A DNA stretch of 64,000 bases from Parabacteroides acidifaciens (GCF_003363715.1 NZ_QREV01000001.1:62001-126000); one strand, 5' to 3'. Shown: positions 38,046 through 48,700, counted from the stretch's first letter. The notes: generated from the sequence alone by a model not told the origin. Made by a program: numbers and translations.

Positions 38046-38175
38046 TGTGGCAAAACCCCTTGTCCCCGCGCTTGACGCGGGGCCGCAAAAGGACAGGCTT
38101 TATCAATAAGCGATTTATATCGTTCAGTTCTAATGCGATCCCGCGTCAAGCGCGGGAACAAGTAGTTTTGTCACA
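38046..38175. repeat. BIME-like palindromic element, copy b
   Basis: About 130 bp with terminal inverted repeats TGTGGCAAAAC and GTTTTGTCACA and two internal GC-rich hairpins (CCCGCG-CTTGA-CGCGGG type) in opposite orientation. It fills the glyA-GH20 spacer and could act as a transcription barrier. It is in reverse orientation to copy a. Confidence 0.85.
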
Positions 38176-38210
38176 TACTTCTTTCATTCATACAAAAAAC
38201 ACCAAAAAAC

Positions 38211-40559
38211 ATGATGAAACTCATTTCGATGTGTGCCGGCGCAGCACTTTGTATTCTTGCGTCGTGCAGCGAAGGGCCTACAAAGCAGATGTCTTACAAC
38301 CAGGGCATCAATGTAATCCCGACTCCTGTAAGCCTCGTCCAGAACGAGGGCAGTTTTAAACTAAACAAGAACACCGCTTTCTCCGCTTCCACACCGGAAG
38401 CTAAAACAGTTGCCGAATATTTCGCAGCCCAGATGAATCTGGCTACCGGCTATCAGATAACTGTCAGCGACAAAGCCGCTTCAAACGGCATCGCACTGAC
38501 GATCGACGAAACACTGGATGTAAACGATGAAGGCTATACGCTGGACGTTACACCGAACGGCGTTACTGTCAAAGCAAAGAATCCGCAGGGCTTATTCTAC
38601 GGTATGCAGACATTCATGCAACTGCTTCCGGCCGAGATCGAAAGCCAGGCTGTTGTTAACGGCATTGCCTGGACGGCTCCCTGCGTGACTGTGAAAGACG
38701 AACCGCGTTTCGGATATCGCGGCATCATGCTCGACCCTTGCCGCCATTTCATTCCGGTAGAGAATGTAAAAAAACATCTCGACGTGTTAGCTTTGTTCAA
38801 GATCAACCGTATGCACTGGCACCTGACAGACGACCAGGGCTGGCGTATCGAGATCAAGAAATACCCGAAGCTGACGGAAATCGGCTCCAAACGTATCGAC
38901 GGTGAAGGTACCGAATACGGAGGTTTCTATACACAGGACCAGATTAAGGAAATCGTTAAATATGCCGCCGACCGCTTTATCACGATCGTGCCGGAAATCG
39001 AACTTCCGGGACATGAACTGGCTGCCATCGCCGCCTATCCCGAACTTTCCTGCAAGGGCGAGCCGACCACTCCGCGTATTATCTGGGGTGTGGAAGACAT
39101 CGTCATGTGTGCCGGAAAAGAAGAACCGTTCGAGTTCATGCAGGGCGTATTCGATGAAGTCGCTCCTCTTTTCCCCGGCGAATATATCCATATCGGAGGT
39201 GACGAATGTCCGAAAATCAGCTGGAAAAACTGTCCGCTTTGCCAGAAACGTATCCGCGAAGAAGGTTTGAAAGCAGACAAGGAACACTCCGCCGAAGAAA
39301 AGCTGCAGAGCTATTTCGTTCAGCGTATGGAAAAATACCTGGCTGAAAAGCATGGAAAGAAGATCATCGGCTGGGATGAAATCCTGGAAGGCGGCCTTGC
39401 TCCTACTGCAACCGTCATGTCATGGCGTGGTGAAGAAGGCGGTATCGCCGCTGCCAATCTGGGACACGAAGCGATCATGACTCCGAGCAGCAACGGTATG
39501 TATATCGACCAGTTCCAGGGCGATCCCAAGATCGAACCGGTTTCTATCGGCGGTTACGACCCGTTGGAAAGAGTATATGCCTACAACCCGACGCCGGACA
39601 CATTGGTGGCTGCCGGAAAAGATCATTTCATCAAAGGCGTACAGAGCAATTTGTGGTCTGAATATATGTATAACACGGATCTTCTGGAATACCGCGCTTA
39701 CCCGCGTGTCCTGGCTGTTGCCGAAATAGGTTGGACACCGCTGGCACGCAAGGACTATAAGGATTTCGAACGTCGCCTGGACAATGCACTGGTTCGTTTG
39801 GATGCGTTAAATATCAACTACCATATCCCGCAACCCGAACAGCCGAACGGTTCCTGCAACTTCGTGGCTTTCACAGACAAGGCTTCCCTGGAATTTAAAA
39901 CAAGCCGCCCGATCAAGGTGGTTTATACGATCGACGGAACAGAACCGACTCCCGAATCGACGGTTTACACCGCTCCTATCGAGTTTACGGAATCCGGCGT
40001 GCTGAAGATCCGCTCCGTATTGCCTTCCGGCAAGATGAGCAAGACACGTACGATCACAGTTGAAAAGCAGGCGTTGGCACCGGCCAAGGAAGTAGCCAAA
40101 ACAACTCCGGGCCTGGAAATGCAGGTGACGGACGGAATGTACCTGAACACCTCCAAATTGGTTGACGCAAAGGAATGGAAGAAATCCGTGATCAAAGATT
40201 TGCGTGAAATCACCAGCGTTGTCAAGACAAGCGAATCGATGCGCGGCGTTAAGCAATATGCGGCCATCGCAACCGGCTATGTAAACATTCCGGAAGACGG
40301 CGTTTACTATATTTCTTCCGATAACGAAGAAGTCTGGATCGACGGCAAATTGTTAGTGAACAACGGCGGCGAAGTAAAACGTTTCTCCCGCCACGACAGT
40401 TCTGCAGCGTTGTCAAAAGGTTTGCACGAAATCAAGGTTGTATTCTTAGGACATATCATCGGCGGCTGGCCTTCCAATTGGAATGACGGCAGTGTGAAGC
40501 TGCGCAAAGCCGACACCGACAAGTTCGTTAAGATCACTCCCGAGATGTTGGTTCATTAA
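38211..40559 (+). CDS. GH20 beta-N-acetylhexosaminidase lipoprotein with C-terminal PA14-like domain
   Basis: 782 residues, lipoprotein signal (AALCILASC, C19). N-terminal beta-hexosaminidase domain 2 (about 30-160), then the GH20 barrel (RGIMLDPCRHF; MHWHLTDDQGWR) with the catalytic pair D331-E332 in HIGGDECPK. Residues ~560-625 are a chitobiase C-terminal-type sandwich (VVYTIDGTEPTPES) and the last ~130 resemble a PA14 domain (GYVNIPEDGVYYISSDNEEV). It removes terminal GlcNAc/GalNAc from glycans at the cell surface or in the periplasm. A start three bases later (ATG 38214) is possible. Confidence 0.94.
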   Translation: MMKLISMCAGAALCILASCSEGPTKQMSYNQGINVIPTPVSLVQNEGSFKLNKNTAFSASTPEAKTVAEYFAAQMNLATGYQITVSDKAASNGIALTIDETLDVNDEGYTLDVTPNGVTVKAKNPQGLFYGMQTFMQLLPAEIESQAVVNGIAWTAPCVTVKDEPRFGYRGIMLDPCRHFIPVENVKKHLDVLALFKINRMHWHLTDDQGWRIEIKKYPKLTEIGSKRIDGEGTEYGGFYTQDQIKEIVKYAADRFITIVPEIELPGHELAAIAAYPELSCKGEPTTPRIIWGVEDIVMCAGKEEPFEFMQGVFDEVAPLFPGEYIHIGGDECPKISWKNCPLCQKRIREEGLKADKEHSAEEKLQSYFVQRMEKYLAEKHGKKIIGWDEILEGGLAPTATVMSWRGEEGGIAAANLGHEAIMTPSSNGMYIDQFQGDPKIEPVSIGGYDPLERVYAYNPTPDTLVAAGKDHFIKGVQSNLWSEYMYNTDLLEYRAYPRVLAVAEIGWTPLARKDYKDFERRLDNALVRLDALNINYHIPQPEQPNGSCNFVAFTDKASLEFKTSRPIKVVYTIDGTEPTPESTVYTAPIEFTESGVLKIRSVLPSGKMSKTRTITVEKQALAPAKEVAKTTPGLEMQVTDGMYLNTSKLVDAKEWKKSVIKDLREITSVVKTSESMRGVKQYAAIATGYVNIPEDGVYYISSDNEEVWIDGKLLVNNGGEVKRFSRHDSSAALSKGLHEIKVVFLGHIIGGWPSNWNDGSVKLRKADTDKFVKITPEMLVH

Positions 40560-40578
40560 TCAACGTTATACAAAACTG

Positions 40579-40612
40579 AAAAGGCTGTCTCGCAAAAGGC
40601 AGCCTTTTCTTG
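40579..40612 (+). terminator. hairpin terminator after the GH20 gene
   Basis: Stem AAAAGGCTG (40579-40587) / CAGCCTTTT (40600-40608) followed by TTCTTGTTTT. Confidence 0.75.
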
Positions 40613-40641
40613 TTTTATCCGATAAGTACCGGACGAGAAAC

Positions 40642-40697
40642 GGATAGGCATCGGATAACAATTGGATGGGCAACCGTTTCCGCTCCGATGCCTATCC
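40642..40697. repeat. 14-bp perfect inverted repeat between convergent GH20 and GH51 genes
   Basis: GGATAGGCATCGGA (40642-40655) and TCCGATGCCTATCC (40684-40697), 28-nt loop. It sits just past the GH51 stop codon and may act as a terminator for that gene. Confidence 0.6.
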
Positions 40698-40702
40698 AAA
40701 TA

Positions 40703-43153
40703 TCAATCGACTTTGAGCTTCATAATCGTAATCGAGTTCGGAGGGAAATTATATACTTTGGGGCCACTCATAGAGAAAGTAATCTCTTTCGTTTCCGGCA
40801 CGATTGCATCCGGTTTGCCGAAAGTATTGCGCGCATCGGGATCACCTGTCAGCTGGATGATTTCCGCCGTATTTTTGACATTGAGACCTTGCAGGTCGAG
40901 CTCTGTCCTTTCTTCATGCTGAGTCGTGTTGACCACTTTCAGGATAACCGTATTGTTTTCCTTATCCAGCGTAGCGGTTGAAACCAACGACGGAATGGAA
41001 GGGATGATAACATCATGGACCAATGTATCATCGACGAAGCAACTGATATGCTCATCCTTGCAGCTTATCCTTACATTATACCAGCGATTGCTCTGGAACG
41101 GATAGGATACGGGAGCGCATAACGTATCCCTCACTCCACCGGCCTGGCGGTAAAGCTCGGCAAAGCCCCCTCCGATTGTCATCCCGATATAGTCGTTCTG
41201 TTCGCCGGGCAACCCGTTGTCACGCACACGGAACTGGATCTGCCCGCTCCCTTTCGTCCTTCTGATATCGGCGGAAAAGGTATAATCATAAGCGGTGGAA
41301 TCACCCAACAAGAGGTAATTCCAGCGGTTCGGTACGGGGATCAAGGTTCCCTGGTCTACTTTCCAGCTTCCCGTCATAACCGTTCCTTCCGTAACCGGCG
41401 AATTATTTATTTTCACTTCCTTAAAGTCATAACTATTGTCGAACATCTCGATGCCGGCACGCCCGAACGTAACCTGCGGTTTCTGATACGTTCGCACCTC
41501 CGTCTTCAAGACTTCGTCACCCCTGTTGTTGCCGAACATTTGCAGCAGGTGGTAAGAGGGAGAAACGGCAATCTGCCCGCCGTCAAAGGAAATAGCCGGA
41601 TAGCGTTCCATCTTGTATTTTGTGTTTCCGACGATCGGGGCATAAGCCAAACGCCTTACGATATCCTGTCCGTTCTCCACGCCGACAAGGAAACAGGCCT
41701 CTGCGATAGCTGCCCGCAAGCTTCCGGGCTGTGTTCCGCCGGATAACCCGAACTCGCCGATAAACACAGGTGGCATACGACGCGAATACCGTCCGGCTGT
41801 ATATCTGTTGTAATTGGAGATCAGGAAAGATTCACTCGCGTAAAGATGCGTGTCCGACCATTCGTTCCGGTTCTTTCCTTTTATGTAGGAACTGCTTACC
41901 ACCGTAACATCCGGATAAACTTCATTGATCGCCTTCTTAAACAGGGCGAAACGTTTCGTGTACTCCTGCCCGTAGTTCTCGCTCCCTATCTCTACATACT
42001 TCAGTCCGAAGGGTTCCGGATGTCCATGCTTTGCACGCAATGCACCCATGATGGAATCGGCAGGCTCGTTGGCATAGGCAATAGCATCCAAAGCATCCTG
42101 TACCAATTTGTCCATCGCCGTAATATCTTCGTAACGCGGACGGCGGCTCTGGCTGGTCACACCGCTGTTAATGACATAGACGGGCTCGGCGTTCAGGTCC
42201 TCGCACATCTGCAGGTATTCATGATAGCCGACTCCGTTTGTCGTGCCATACGCCCAGACATTCCAGAAATGCTTACGTTCGGCAATATCGCCTATCGTTT
42301 CACGCCAGACGGGATAGGTTCCGGCCGTGTATCCTTCCACAAAGCTGCCTCCCGGAAAACGGATAAACTTAGGTTGCAAAGCGGCAATTAACTCCATCAG
42401 CTCCGGCCGTAATCCGTTCGGCCGCTCCTTCCAAGTCTTTTGCGGAAAGAGGGATACGACATCCAGCCAGAAGACAGCCGAACTGTCTGTCGTGACGGTT
42501 AACACCGCTTTACCGGTAGTCGATGTCGCCGTAAAAGTATGTTTATATTTCTTCCACTCATAAGCCGGAGCAACACGGAATACTTCACTGAAAGCCGTAT
42601 TTCCCGTTGAATCGGCCAATGTAAAGCTTACGGTTTTCGGAACCATAGAGGCGCCTTTTATATAGAAAGACAAATCATATTTCTCGCCTTCACGGATAGG
42701 AATCCCCTGATATCCATCCGCTATTACGCCGCCTTTCCCGATTTCGGCCGATGCGGAAACAGAGACCAACAGGGAACGGCGGTTTTTGTCATTAATCAGC
42801 TCTTTCGTGTCCGGGTACATATAGGAAGTAGGAGAAAAACGGCGCCATCCGGGAACCGAATCAGGACGCAAAAAAGGGATAGTCCAACCATTTGGCGTCG
42901 TCAGAACACGGCGGACAGGATCAAAGGGGCAGTTCAAAGGCGGCACTCCGTCCTCAAAACTCCGGTTCTGTATAAGTTCGGCATAAATGCCGCCATCCAC
43001 CGCATGATTAATCTCTTCTATTGTCAAGCCATACAGTTCTTTATTCACCGGGACCGTCAATCCTTCCCCATCCACCAGGATAGAAGATGTGACAGGCATT
43101 TCCGGCTGGCAGCTTACCAGTAAAAGCGCTAAAAGAAGTGAATTCGATTTCAT
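40703..43153 (-). CDS. GH51-type alpha-L-arabinofuranosidase lipoprotein
   Basis: 816 residues, lipoprotein signal (LALLLVSC, C15). N-terminal region plus a carbohydrate-binding-like sandwich (about 110-235), then the GH51 barrel (PKFIRFPGGSFVEGY) with candidate acid/base E392 (YVEIGSENYG) and nucleophile E467 (VFIGEFGLSGG). The C-terminal beta domain is interrupted by a laminin-G-like module (about 610-710; SADIRRTKGSGQIQFRVRDN). The substrate is most likely arabinan or arabinoxylan side chains, by family. No SusC/D or other polysaccharide genes are linked. Confidence 0.88.
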   Translation of the reverse strand: MKSNSLLLALLLVSCQPEMPVTSSILVDGEGLTVPVNKELYGLTIEEINHAVDGGIYAELIQNRSFEDGVPPLNCPFDPVRRVLTTPNGWTIPFLRPDSVPGWRRFSPTSYMYPDTKELINDKNRRSLLVSVSASAEIGKGGVIADGYQGIPIREGEKYDLSFYIKGASMVPKTVSFTLADSTGNTAFSEVFRVAPAYEWKKYKHTFTATSTTGKAVLTVTTDSSAVFWLDVVSLFPQKTWKERPNGLRPELMELIAALQPKFIRFPGGSFVEGYTAGTYPVWRETIGDIAERKHFWNVWAYGTTNGVGYHEYLQMCEDLNAEPVYVINSGVTSQSRRPRYEDITAMDKLVQDALDAIAYANEPADSIMGALRAKHGHPEPFGLKYVEIGSENYGQEYTKRFALFKKAINEVYPDVTVVSSSYIKGKNRNEWSDTHLYASESFLISNYNRYTAGRYSRRMPPVFIGEFGLSGGTQPGSLRAAIAEACFLVGVENGQDIVRRLAYAPIVGNTKYKMERYPAISFDGGQIAVSPSYHLLQMFGNNRGDEVLKTEVRTYQKPQVTFGRAGIEMFDNSYDFKEVKINNSPVTEGTVMTGSWKVDQGTLIPVPNRWNYLLLGDSTAYDYTFSADIRRTKGSGQIQFRVRDNGLPGEQNDYIGMTIGGGFAELYRQAGGVRDTLCAPVSYPFQSNRWYNVRISCKDEHISCFVDDTLVHDVIIPSIPSLVSTATLDKENNTVILKVVNTTQHEERTELDLQGLNVKNTAEIIQLTGDPDARNTFGKPDAIVPETKEITFSMSGPKVYNFPPNSITIMKLKVD

Positions 43154-43221
43154 GGTGCAAACTTAAAGAATAATTTCTATAAAAAGCCACTGACTAAAGA
43201 AGGTTATTTCGGACAAATGAT

Positions 43222-43229
43222 TATATTTG
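43222..43229 (+). promoter_or_regulatory. -7 promoter box for the single-domain response regulator
   Basis: TATATTTG matches TAnnTTTG, 40 nt before the ATG at 43270. Confidence 0.55.
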
Positions 43230-43269
43230 TAAAATAAATACATAAATAAAACCCAAGAACGACAGCCTT

Positions 43270-43632
43270 ATGAATAAATCTATCCTTTTAGTAGATGATA
43301 AACCGGAAATTGCGAAAATTATAACACTTTATTTATCCGGATACAATGTAAAGTATGTGGAGAATCCGATTATTGCTCTTAATTGGCTGAAGGAGGGAAA
43401 CATGCCGGATGCCATTATTTCGGATCTTATGATGCCGGAAATGAACGGGGAAGAATTTGTTACAGCTTTAAAAGAGAACGAAAATCTTTCACATATTCCG
43501 ATACTCATTCTGACGAGTGTTGAAAGCGACTCCGACAGGACACGGCTCTTTGAAAAGGGCGCTAACGATTTTATTCTTAAGCCATTTAACCCCGAAGAAC
43601 TAAAAACGAGGATAAAAGTTTTATTGAAATAA
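43270..43632 (+). CDS. single-domain response regulator (CheY-like)
   Basis: 120 residues consisting only of a receiver domain: acidic pair D9/D10, phosphoacceptor D52 (IISDLMMPEMNG), conserved T/S in ILTSVES and K in ILKPFNPEE. There is no output domain, so it acts by protein contact or as a phosphate shuttle. Downstream, with its own promoter box, is a receiver-kinase protein; the two may belong to the same pathway. Confidence 0.92.
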   Translation: MNKSILLVDDKPEIAKIITLYLSGYNVKYVENPIIALNWLKEGNMPDAIISDLMMPEMNGEEFVTALKENENLSHIPILILTSVESDSDRTRLFEKGANDFILKPFNPEELKTRIKVLLK

Positions 43633-43676
43633 TATTTATTTTCAGAGAAAAAAGCAATTATATCAGCAGAATTAAA

Positions 43677-43684
43677 TACATTTG
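43677..43684 (+). promoter_or_regulatory. -7 promoter box for the receiver-kinase gene
   Basis: TACATTTG matches TAnnTTTG, 43 nt before ATG 43728. Confidence 0.5.
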
Positions 43685-43727
43685 TATCATTGATAGTATT
43701 TGAATATCAAGAAAAGTGCAGAATCAA

Positions 43728-44846
43728 ATGGAAAACTTAGCATCACAATATACTGTATTAGTAGTAGATGACGTACCTACTAACGTAATGCTTGTTCAAG
43801 CGATATTGAAAAAAGAAGGCTACACACTACTGACAACAGACAGTGGAGCAAAAGCATTGCGTATCGCCCAGGAAAAGCATCCCAATCTTATTTTGCTTGA
43901 TATCATGATGCCGGAAATGGATGGTTATGAAGTGTTGCAACACCTGAAGAGCAATCCTGAAACCAATAATATCCCCGTAATCATCATGTCTGCTTTGAGT
44001 GACATGCAGAGTATTGTAAAAGGCTATCAGCTGGGGGCTACGGAATATGTAACGAAGCCGTTCCAACGGGAAGAGTTGGTGAAACGTGTCGCCCACCGTT
44101 ACGAACTGTTCAGCATCAAACGTATCAAACAGGAGCTTGAAAACACAATCGAATCACGCGATACGCTCTATTCAGTCATTGCGCATGACTTGCGCTCTCC
44201 GCTTGGCTCCCTTAAAATGATGAATAACGCCATCCTGATGATGGTCGATAAGAGTCAGGTCAGCGACGAAGTGTATGAGATGCTCCAGATGATGAACAAG
44301 ACATCGGAAGAAATATTCCAGTTGCTCGACAACTTGCTGAAGTGGGCCAAAAACCGGCTGAACAAACAAAGCATTTACAAGCAACAAGTAGACATTAACA
44401 GTATTGTAAGCAGTACTGCCGATATATTTATCCCGATGGCTGCCCAGAAAGGCATATCTATCGTTATTGACGGTTTGGACAAAGAGCTGATGGGATCGGT
44501 GGACATCGACATGGTAAAGACTATTGTCCGCAATTTAGTATCAAATGCAGTTAAGTTCAGCTACGAAAAGGGAACGATTACGATATCGACCAAGACGGAT
44601 GGCAACTTTGTCATTGTCAGTGTCAAGGATTCCGGCAAGGGGATCAAAGCCGAGGACCAGGGTAAACTGCTCAAACAAAATACGCATTTTACCTCTTACG
44701 GAACGAATAATGAAAAAGGCTCCGGCTTAGGCTTGATGCTCTGTAAGGACTTTGTGGAACAAATGGGCGGTAAACTGTGGTTTGACTCGGAAGAAGGAAA
44801 GGGCACTACGTTCCATTTCTCTCTAAACGCACTGAATCAGGAATAA
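43728..44846 (+). CDS. receiver-domain histidine kinase (soluble REC-HisKA-HATPase)
   Basis: 372 residues from ATG 43728; a GTG at 43716 in frame is less likely. Residues ~8-125 are a receiver (VLVVDDVPTN; LILLDIMMPEMDGY; VTKPF). Then a HisKA domain with H in VIAHDLRSPLGSLK and a HATPase domain (VRNLVSNAVKFSYEKG; DSGKGI; GSGLGLMLCKDFVEQ). No membrane segment. A receiver at the N-terminus of a kinase means its activity is probably set by another kinase, as in a phosphorelay. It ends with a strong terminator. Confidence 0.92.
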   Translation: MENLASQYTVLVVDDVPTNVMLVQAILKKEGYTLLTTDSGAKALRIAQEKHPNLILLDIMMPEMDGYEVLQHLKSNPETNNIPVIIMSALSDMQSIVKGYQLGATEYVTKPFQREELVKRVAHRYELFSIKRIKQELENTIESRDTLYSVIAHDLRSPLGSLKMMNNAILMMVDKSQVSDEVYEMLQMMNKTSEEIFQLLDNLLKWAKNRLNKQSIYKQQVDINSIVSSTADIFIPMAAQKGISIVIDGLDKELMGSVDIDMVKTIVRNLVSNAVKFSYEKGTITISTKTDGNFVIVSVKDSGKGIKAEDQGKLLKQNTHFTSYGTNNEKGSGLGLMLCKDFVEQMGGKLWFDSEEGKGTTFHFSLNALNQE

Positions 44847-44862
44847 GAACAAAAGATATATA

Positions 44863-44904
44863 AATGAAAAAAGCTGCACCTTTCGGGATGCAGCTTTTTT
44901 CATT
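44863..44904. terminator. bidirectional rho-independent terminator
   Basis: Perfect 16-bp stem AATGAAAAAAGCTGCA (44863-44878) / TGCAGCTTTTTTCATT (44889-44904), 10-nt loop, with A-run and T-run on either side. It separates the convergent receiver-kinase and glycosyltransferase genes. Confidence 0.9.
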
Positions 44905-44920
44905 TATTATCTGTAGTATA

Positions 44921-45679
44921 TTATCCGGCAATTGCCTTCCGGTTTCCTTTCTGCGGATACTTTTTGAATAAGCTCCACCACTTCAGCTTTAACACGCCGA
45001 ACAGGGCTTCTCCGAAAATAGAAGAATTCATCTTTGACGTTCCCAATATCCGGTTGATGAAGATGATAGGGACCTCTACGATCTTAAAGCCACATTTATA
45101 CGCCGTAAACTTCATTTCTATCTGAAAGGCGTAACCCTTGAAGTGGATATGGTCCAGATCGATCGTCTCGAGCACTTCCCGGCGGTAACACTTGAAACCG
45201 GCTGTCGTATCCTGCACCTTCATACCTGTTACAAAGCGGACATATACGGAAGCATAGTAAGACATCAGCACACGTCCCAGCGGCCAGTTCACGACATTCA
45301 CGCCATTGCAGTAACGGGAGCCGACTGCCACATCGCCACCCTGTTCCGTACAGGCTGCATATAGTTTGGGAAGATCGTTCGGATTATGACTGAAGTCTGC
45401 ATCCATTTCGAATACAAAATCGTACTTGTGTTCTATCGCCCACTTGAATCCGCAGATATAAGCCGTACCCAATCCCAATTTGCCTTTACGTTCCACCATG
45501 AAAAGGCTTTCGGGAAACTCTTTTTGCAATCGTTTTACAATATCCGCCGTACCATCGGGCGATCCGTCATCTATAATCAAAATATGAAATTCTTTCTCCA
45601 ACCCAAATACAGCCCGAATAATATTTTCGATATTCTCCTTCTCGTTGTAAGTGGGAATAATAACAATACTGTCTGACAT
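44921..45679 (-). CDS. polyprenol-phosphate mannosyltransferase (DPM1-like GT2)
   Basis: 252 residues from ATG 45679 (MSDSIVIIPTYNEKENI); an upstream in-frame extension crosses the promoter and is rejected. GT2 motifs: IIPTYNEKENIE, LIIDDGSPDGT, EMDADFSHNP (DxD-like metal site), TTAGFKCYRRE. It has no C-terminal membrane helices, like the soluble DPM1 group. It would make polyprenol-phosphate mannose or a related sugar donor for protein O-glycosylation or surface glycans; Bacteroidales have such O-glycosylation. Divergent from mfd. Confidence 0.9.
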   Translation of the reverse strand: MSDSIVIIPTYNEKENIENIIRAVFGLEKEFHILIIDDGSPDGTADIVKRLQKEFPESLFMVERKGKLGLGTAYICGFKWAIEHKYDFVFEMDADFSHNPNDLPKLYAACTEQGGDVAVGSRYCNGVNVVNWPLGRVLMSYYASVYVRFVTGMKVQDTTAGFKCYRREVLETIDLDHIHFKGYAFQIEMKFTAYKCGFKIVEVPIIFINRILGTSKMNSSIFGEALFGVLKLKWWSLFKKYPQKGNRKAIAG

Positions 45680-45699
45680 AATCCTTCTAATTTGTAGGG

Positions 45700-45707
45700 C
45701 GAAGGTA
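45700..45707 (-). promoter_or_regulatory. possible -7 box for the DPM1-like gene
   Basis: Minus strand TACCTTCG, one mismatch from TAnnTTTG, 20 nt upstream of ATG 45679. Confidence 0.4.
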
Positions 45708-45760
45708 CATATTTTAATTGATTTAATACTATGCCTGTCTACTATTTTGAACAAAAAGCC

Positions 45761-45768
45761 TACCTTTG
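45761..45768 (+). promoter_or_regulatory. -7 promoter box of mfd
   Basis: TACCTTTG matches TAnnTTTG. It contains the upstream TTG at 45766 that would otherwise look like a start codon. Transcription would begin a few nt downstream, only ~10-15 nt before the TTG at 45787. Confidence 0.6.
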
Positions 45769-45786
45769 CGAAAAGAACATATCACA

Positions 45787-48700
45787 TTGGAGGTACAAGA
45801 TTTACTGAAACAATATGCTGCCCATCCGCAAGTGGCGGCATTAAATACCCTGCTAAAAAGCGAAACGTCCCGCAATATATTTCTGAAAGGACTGAACGGT
45901 TCAGGGGCCGCAATGACAATAGCTTCTCTTTTTTCAAAAAGAAGGGGGAGCTATGTGTGTGTGTTAAACGATCTGGAAGAAGCCGGCTATTTTTACCATG
46001 ATCTGGTTCAACTTACCGGAGGCGACGGAATCTACTTCTTCCCTTCCGCCTACAGGCGTGCGATCAAGTACGGACATGTGGATCCGGCTAACGAAATCCT
46101 GCGTACCGAAGTGCTCAGCACTTTGCAGGACCCGGACATCCCTTTCGTCATCGTCACCTATCCGGACGCGTTGGCCGAGAAAGTGATCTCCCGAGAAGTC
46201 CTGAAGGAAAACACGCTGAAGATCAGTGTCGGCGAGAAATTAGACAATATGTTTGTCTCGGATGTACTGGACGAATATGGATTCGAGCAAGTAGATTATG
46301 TCTATGAACCGGGACAATATGCCCTGCGCGGCAGTATCCTGGACGTGTTCTCGTTCTCGTACGAATTTCCGTACCGTATCGACTTTTTCGGTAACGAAGT
46401 GGAGACGATACGCTCGTTTGACGTAGAGACGCAGTTATCGAAAGAGAAGTTAGACAGCATTTATATCGTGCCGGAGATGACACGAGGCAACCGTACGAAC
46501 TCATCTCTGCTGGACTCGTTGCCATCTGCCACCCTGCTCGCCTTCAAAGACCTGGCATGGGTAAAGGAACGGATCGGCAGTATCTGGAACGAAGAGCCGG
46601 TCGTAGGAGACGAAGACTCTTTTGCAGATGCCGAACAAATGCGGGCAAAGTTAGTGACAGGTGAAGATTTCCTGCATGCCGCCCTCGGTTTCCGCCGCAT
46701 CCATTTCGGTACACGCCCGACAGGGACAGCAGACACGACGCTAACTTTTGCCACAGAGGTACAACCGATCTACCACAAGAACTTCGATCTGGTAAGCGAA
46801 TCTTTCCATAAATACAGGGAAGACGGCTATACATTATATGTACTGAGTGATGTGGAGAAGCAGGCCGCGCGTATCCGCGCAATCTTCGAGGACCGGGGAG
46901 ATGATCTCCCCTTCACCTCCGTCAACAAGACGATACACGAAGGTTTCGCCGACGAGACGCTGCGCATCTGCCTCTTCACAGACCATCAGCTGTTCGACCG
47001 CTTCCACAAATTCAACCTCAAAAGCGACAAGGCACGGAGCGGCAAGCTCTCCCTCTCGCTGAAAGAGCTGAACCAATTCACGACCGGCGACTACATCGTC
47101 CACATCGACCACGGTGTCGGACAGTTCGGCGGACTGGTACGCACCGAGGTGAACGGGAAGATGCAGGAAGCGATCAAGCTGATCTACCAGAACAACGACA
47201 TCATCTTCGTCAGCATCCACTCTCTCCACAAGCTGTCCAAGTACAAAGGCAAAGACAGCGGTGAGCCGCCCAAGCTGAGCAAGCTCGGGACCGGAGCCTG
47301 GGAGAAGATGAAGGAACGGACCAAGTCGAAAGTCAAAGACATCGCCCGCGACCTGATCCTCCTCTATTCCAAGCGGAAACAGGAAAAGGGCTTTGCCTAC
47401 AGCCCGGACAGCTTCATGCAGCACGAGTTAGAGGCCAGCTTCATTTATGAAGATACGCCGGACCAGATGAAGGCAACCGCTGACGTGAAAACGGATATGG
47501 AGAACGACCGCCCGATGGACCGTCTGATCTGCGGCGACGTAGGTTTCGGAAAGACTGAAGTCGCTATCCGCGCCGCCTTCAAGGCTGTGGCTGACAACAA
47601 GCAGGTGGCGGTGTTGGTCCCGACCACCGTCCTCGCCTTCCAGCACTACCAGACATTCTCCGAACGTCTGAAGGATTTCCCCTGCCGGATCGAGTATATC
47701 AGCCGGGCACGTACGGCTAAAGACATAAAAGAGATTCTGAAAGACCTGAAAGAGGGACAAGTCAACATCATCATCGGGACACACCGTATTGTCGGCAAAG
47801 ACGTCAAGTTTAAAGACCTCGGCCTGCTAATCATCGATGAAGAGCAGAAGTTCGGCGTTTCTGTCAAAGAGAAGCTGCGCCAGTTGAAAGCCAACGTGGA
47901 TACGCTCACGATGACTGCGACGCCGATCCCCCGCACGCTCCAGTTCTCACTCATGGGAGCACGCGACCTGTCGAGCATCACGACGCCTCCGCCCAACCGC
48001 TACCCGGTACAGACCGAGGTGGAACGCTTCAACCCGGACATCATCCGCGAAGCGATCAACTTCGAGATGAGCCGCAACGGGCAGGTGTTCTTCATCAACA
48101 ACCGCATCCAGAACATCTACGAGATGGAAGCGCTCGTCAGACGCGAAGTGCCGGATGCCCGTATAGCCGTTGGCCACGGGCAGATGGAACCGGAGAAGTT
48201 GGAAAAGATCATCCTCGACTTCGTCAATTACGAATACGACGTGCTGATTGCGACCAGCATCGTCGAGAGCGGTATCGACGTGCCGAATGCCAACACGATC
48301 ATCATCAACAATGCCCAGCAGTTCGGCCTCTCCGACCTGCACCAGCTGCGCGGACGCGTCGGGCGGAGCAACCGGAAAGCCTTCTGCTACCTCCTCTCCC
48401 CGCCTCTGTCGAGCCTTACGCAGGAGGCACGCCGCCGCTTGCAGGCAATCGAGAACTTCTCCGAGTTAGGCAGCGGCATCCATATCGCCATGCAGGACCT
48501 CGACATCCGGGGAGCCGGCAATATGTTGGGGGCCGAACAGAGCGGCTTCATCGCTGACCTCGGCTACGAAACCTATCAGAAGATACTGGAGGAGGCCGTA
48601 GACGAGTTGAAGGCCGAAGAGTTTGCCGACCTCTATTCCGACGCAACCGAGAAGCGCCCTGACACAGGCAGCGAATATGTCCGTGAAACCTATATCGAAA

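Noticed and set aside
45766-45786. TTG 45766 as the start of mfd.
   Set aside because: It lies inside an exact TAnnTTTG promoter box, so it would not be transcribed.
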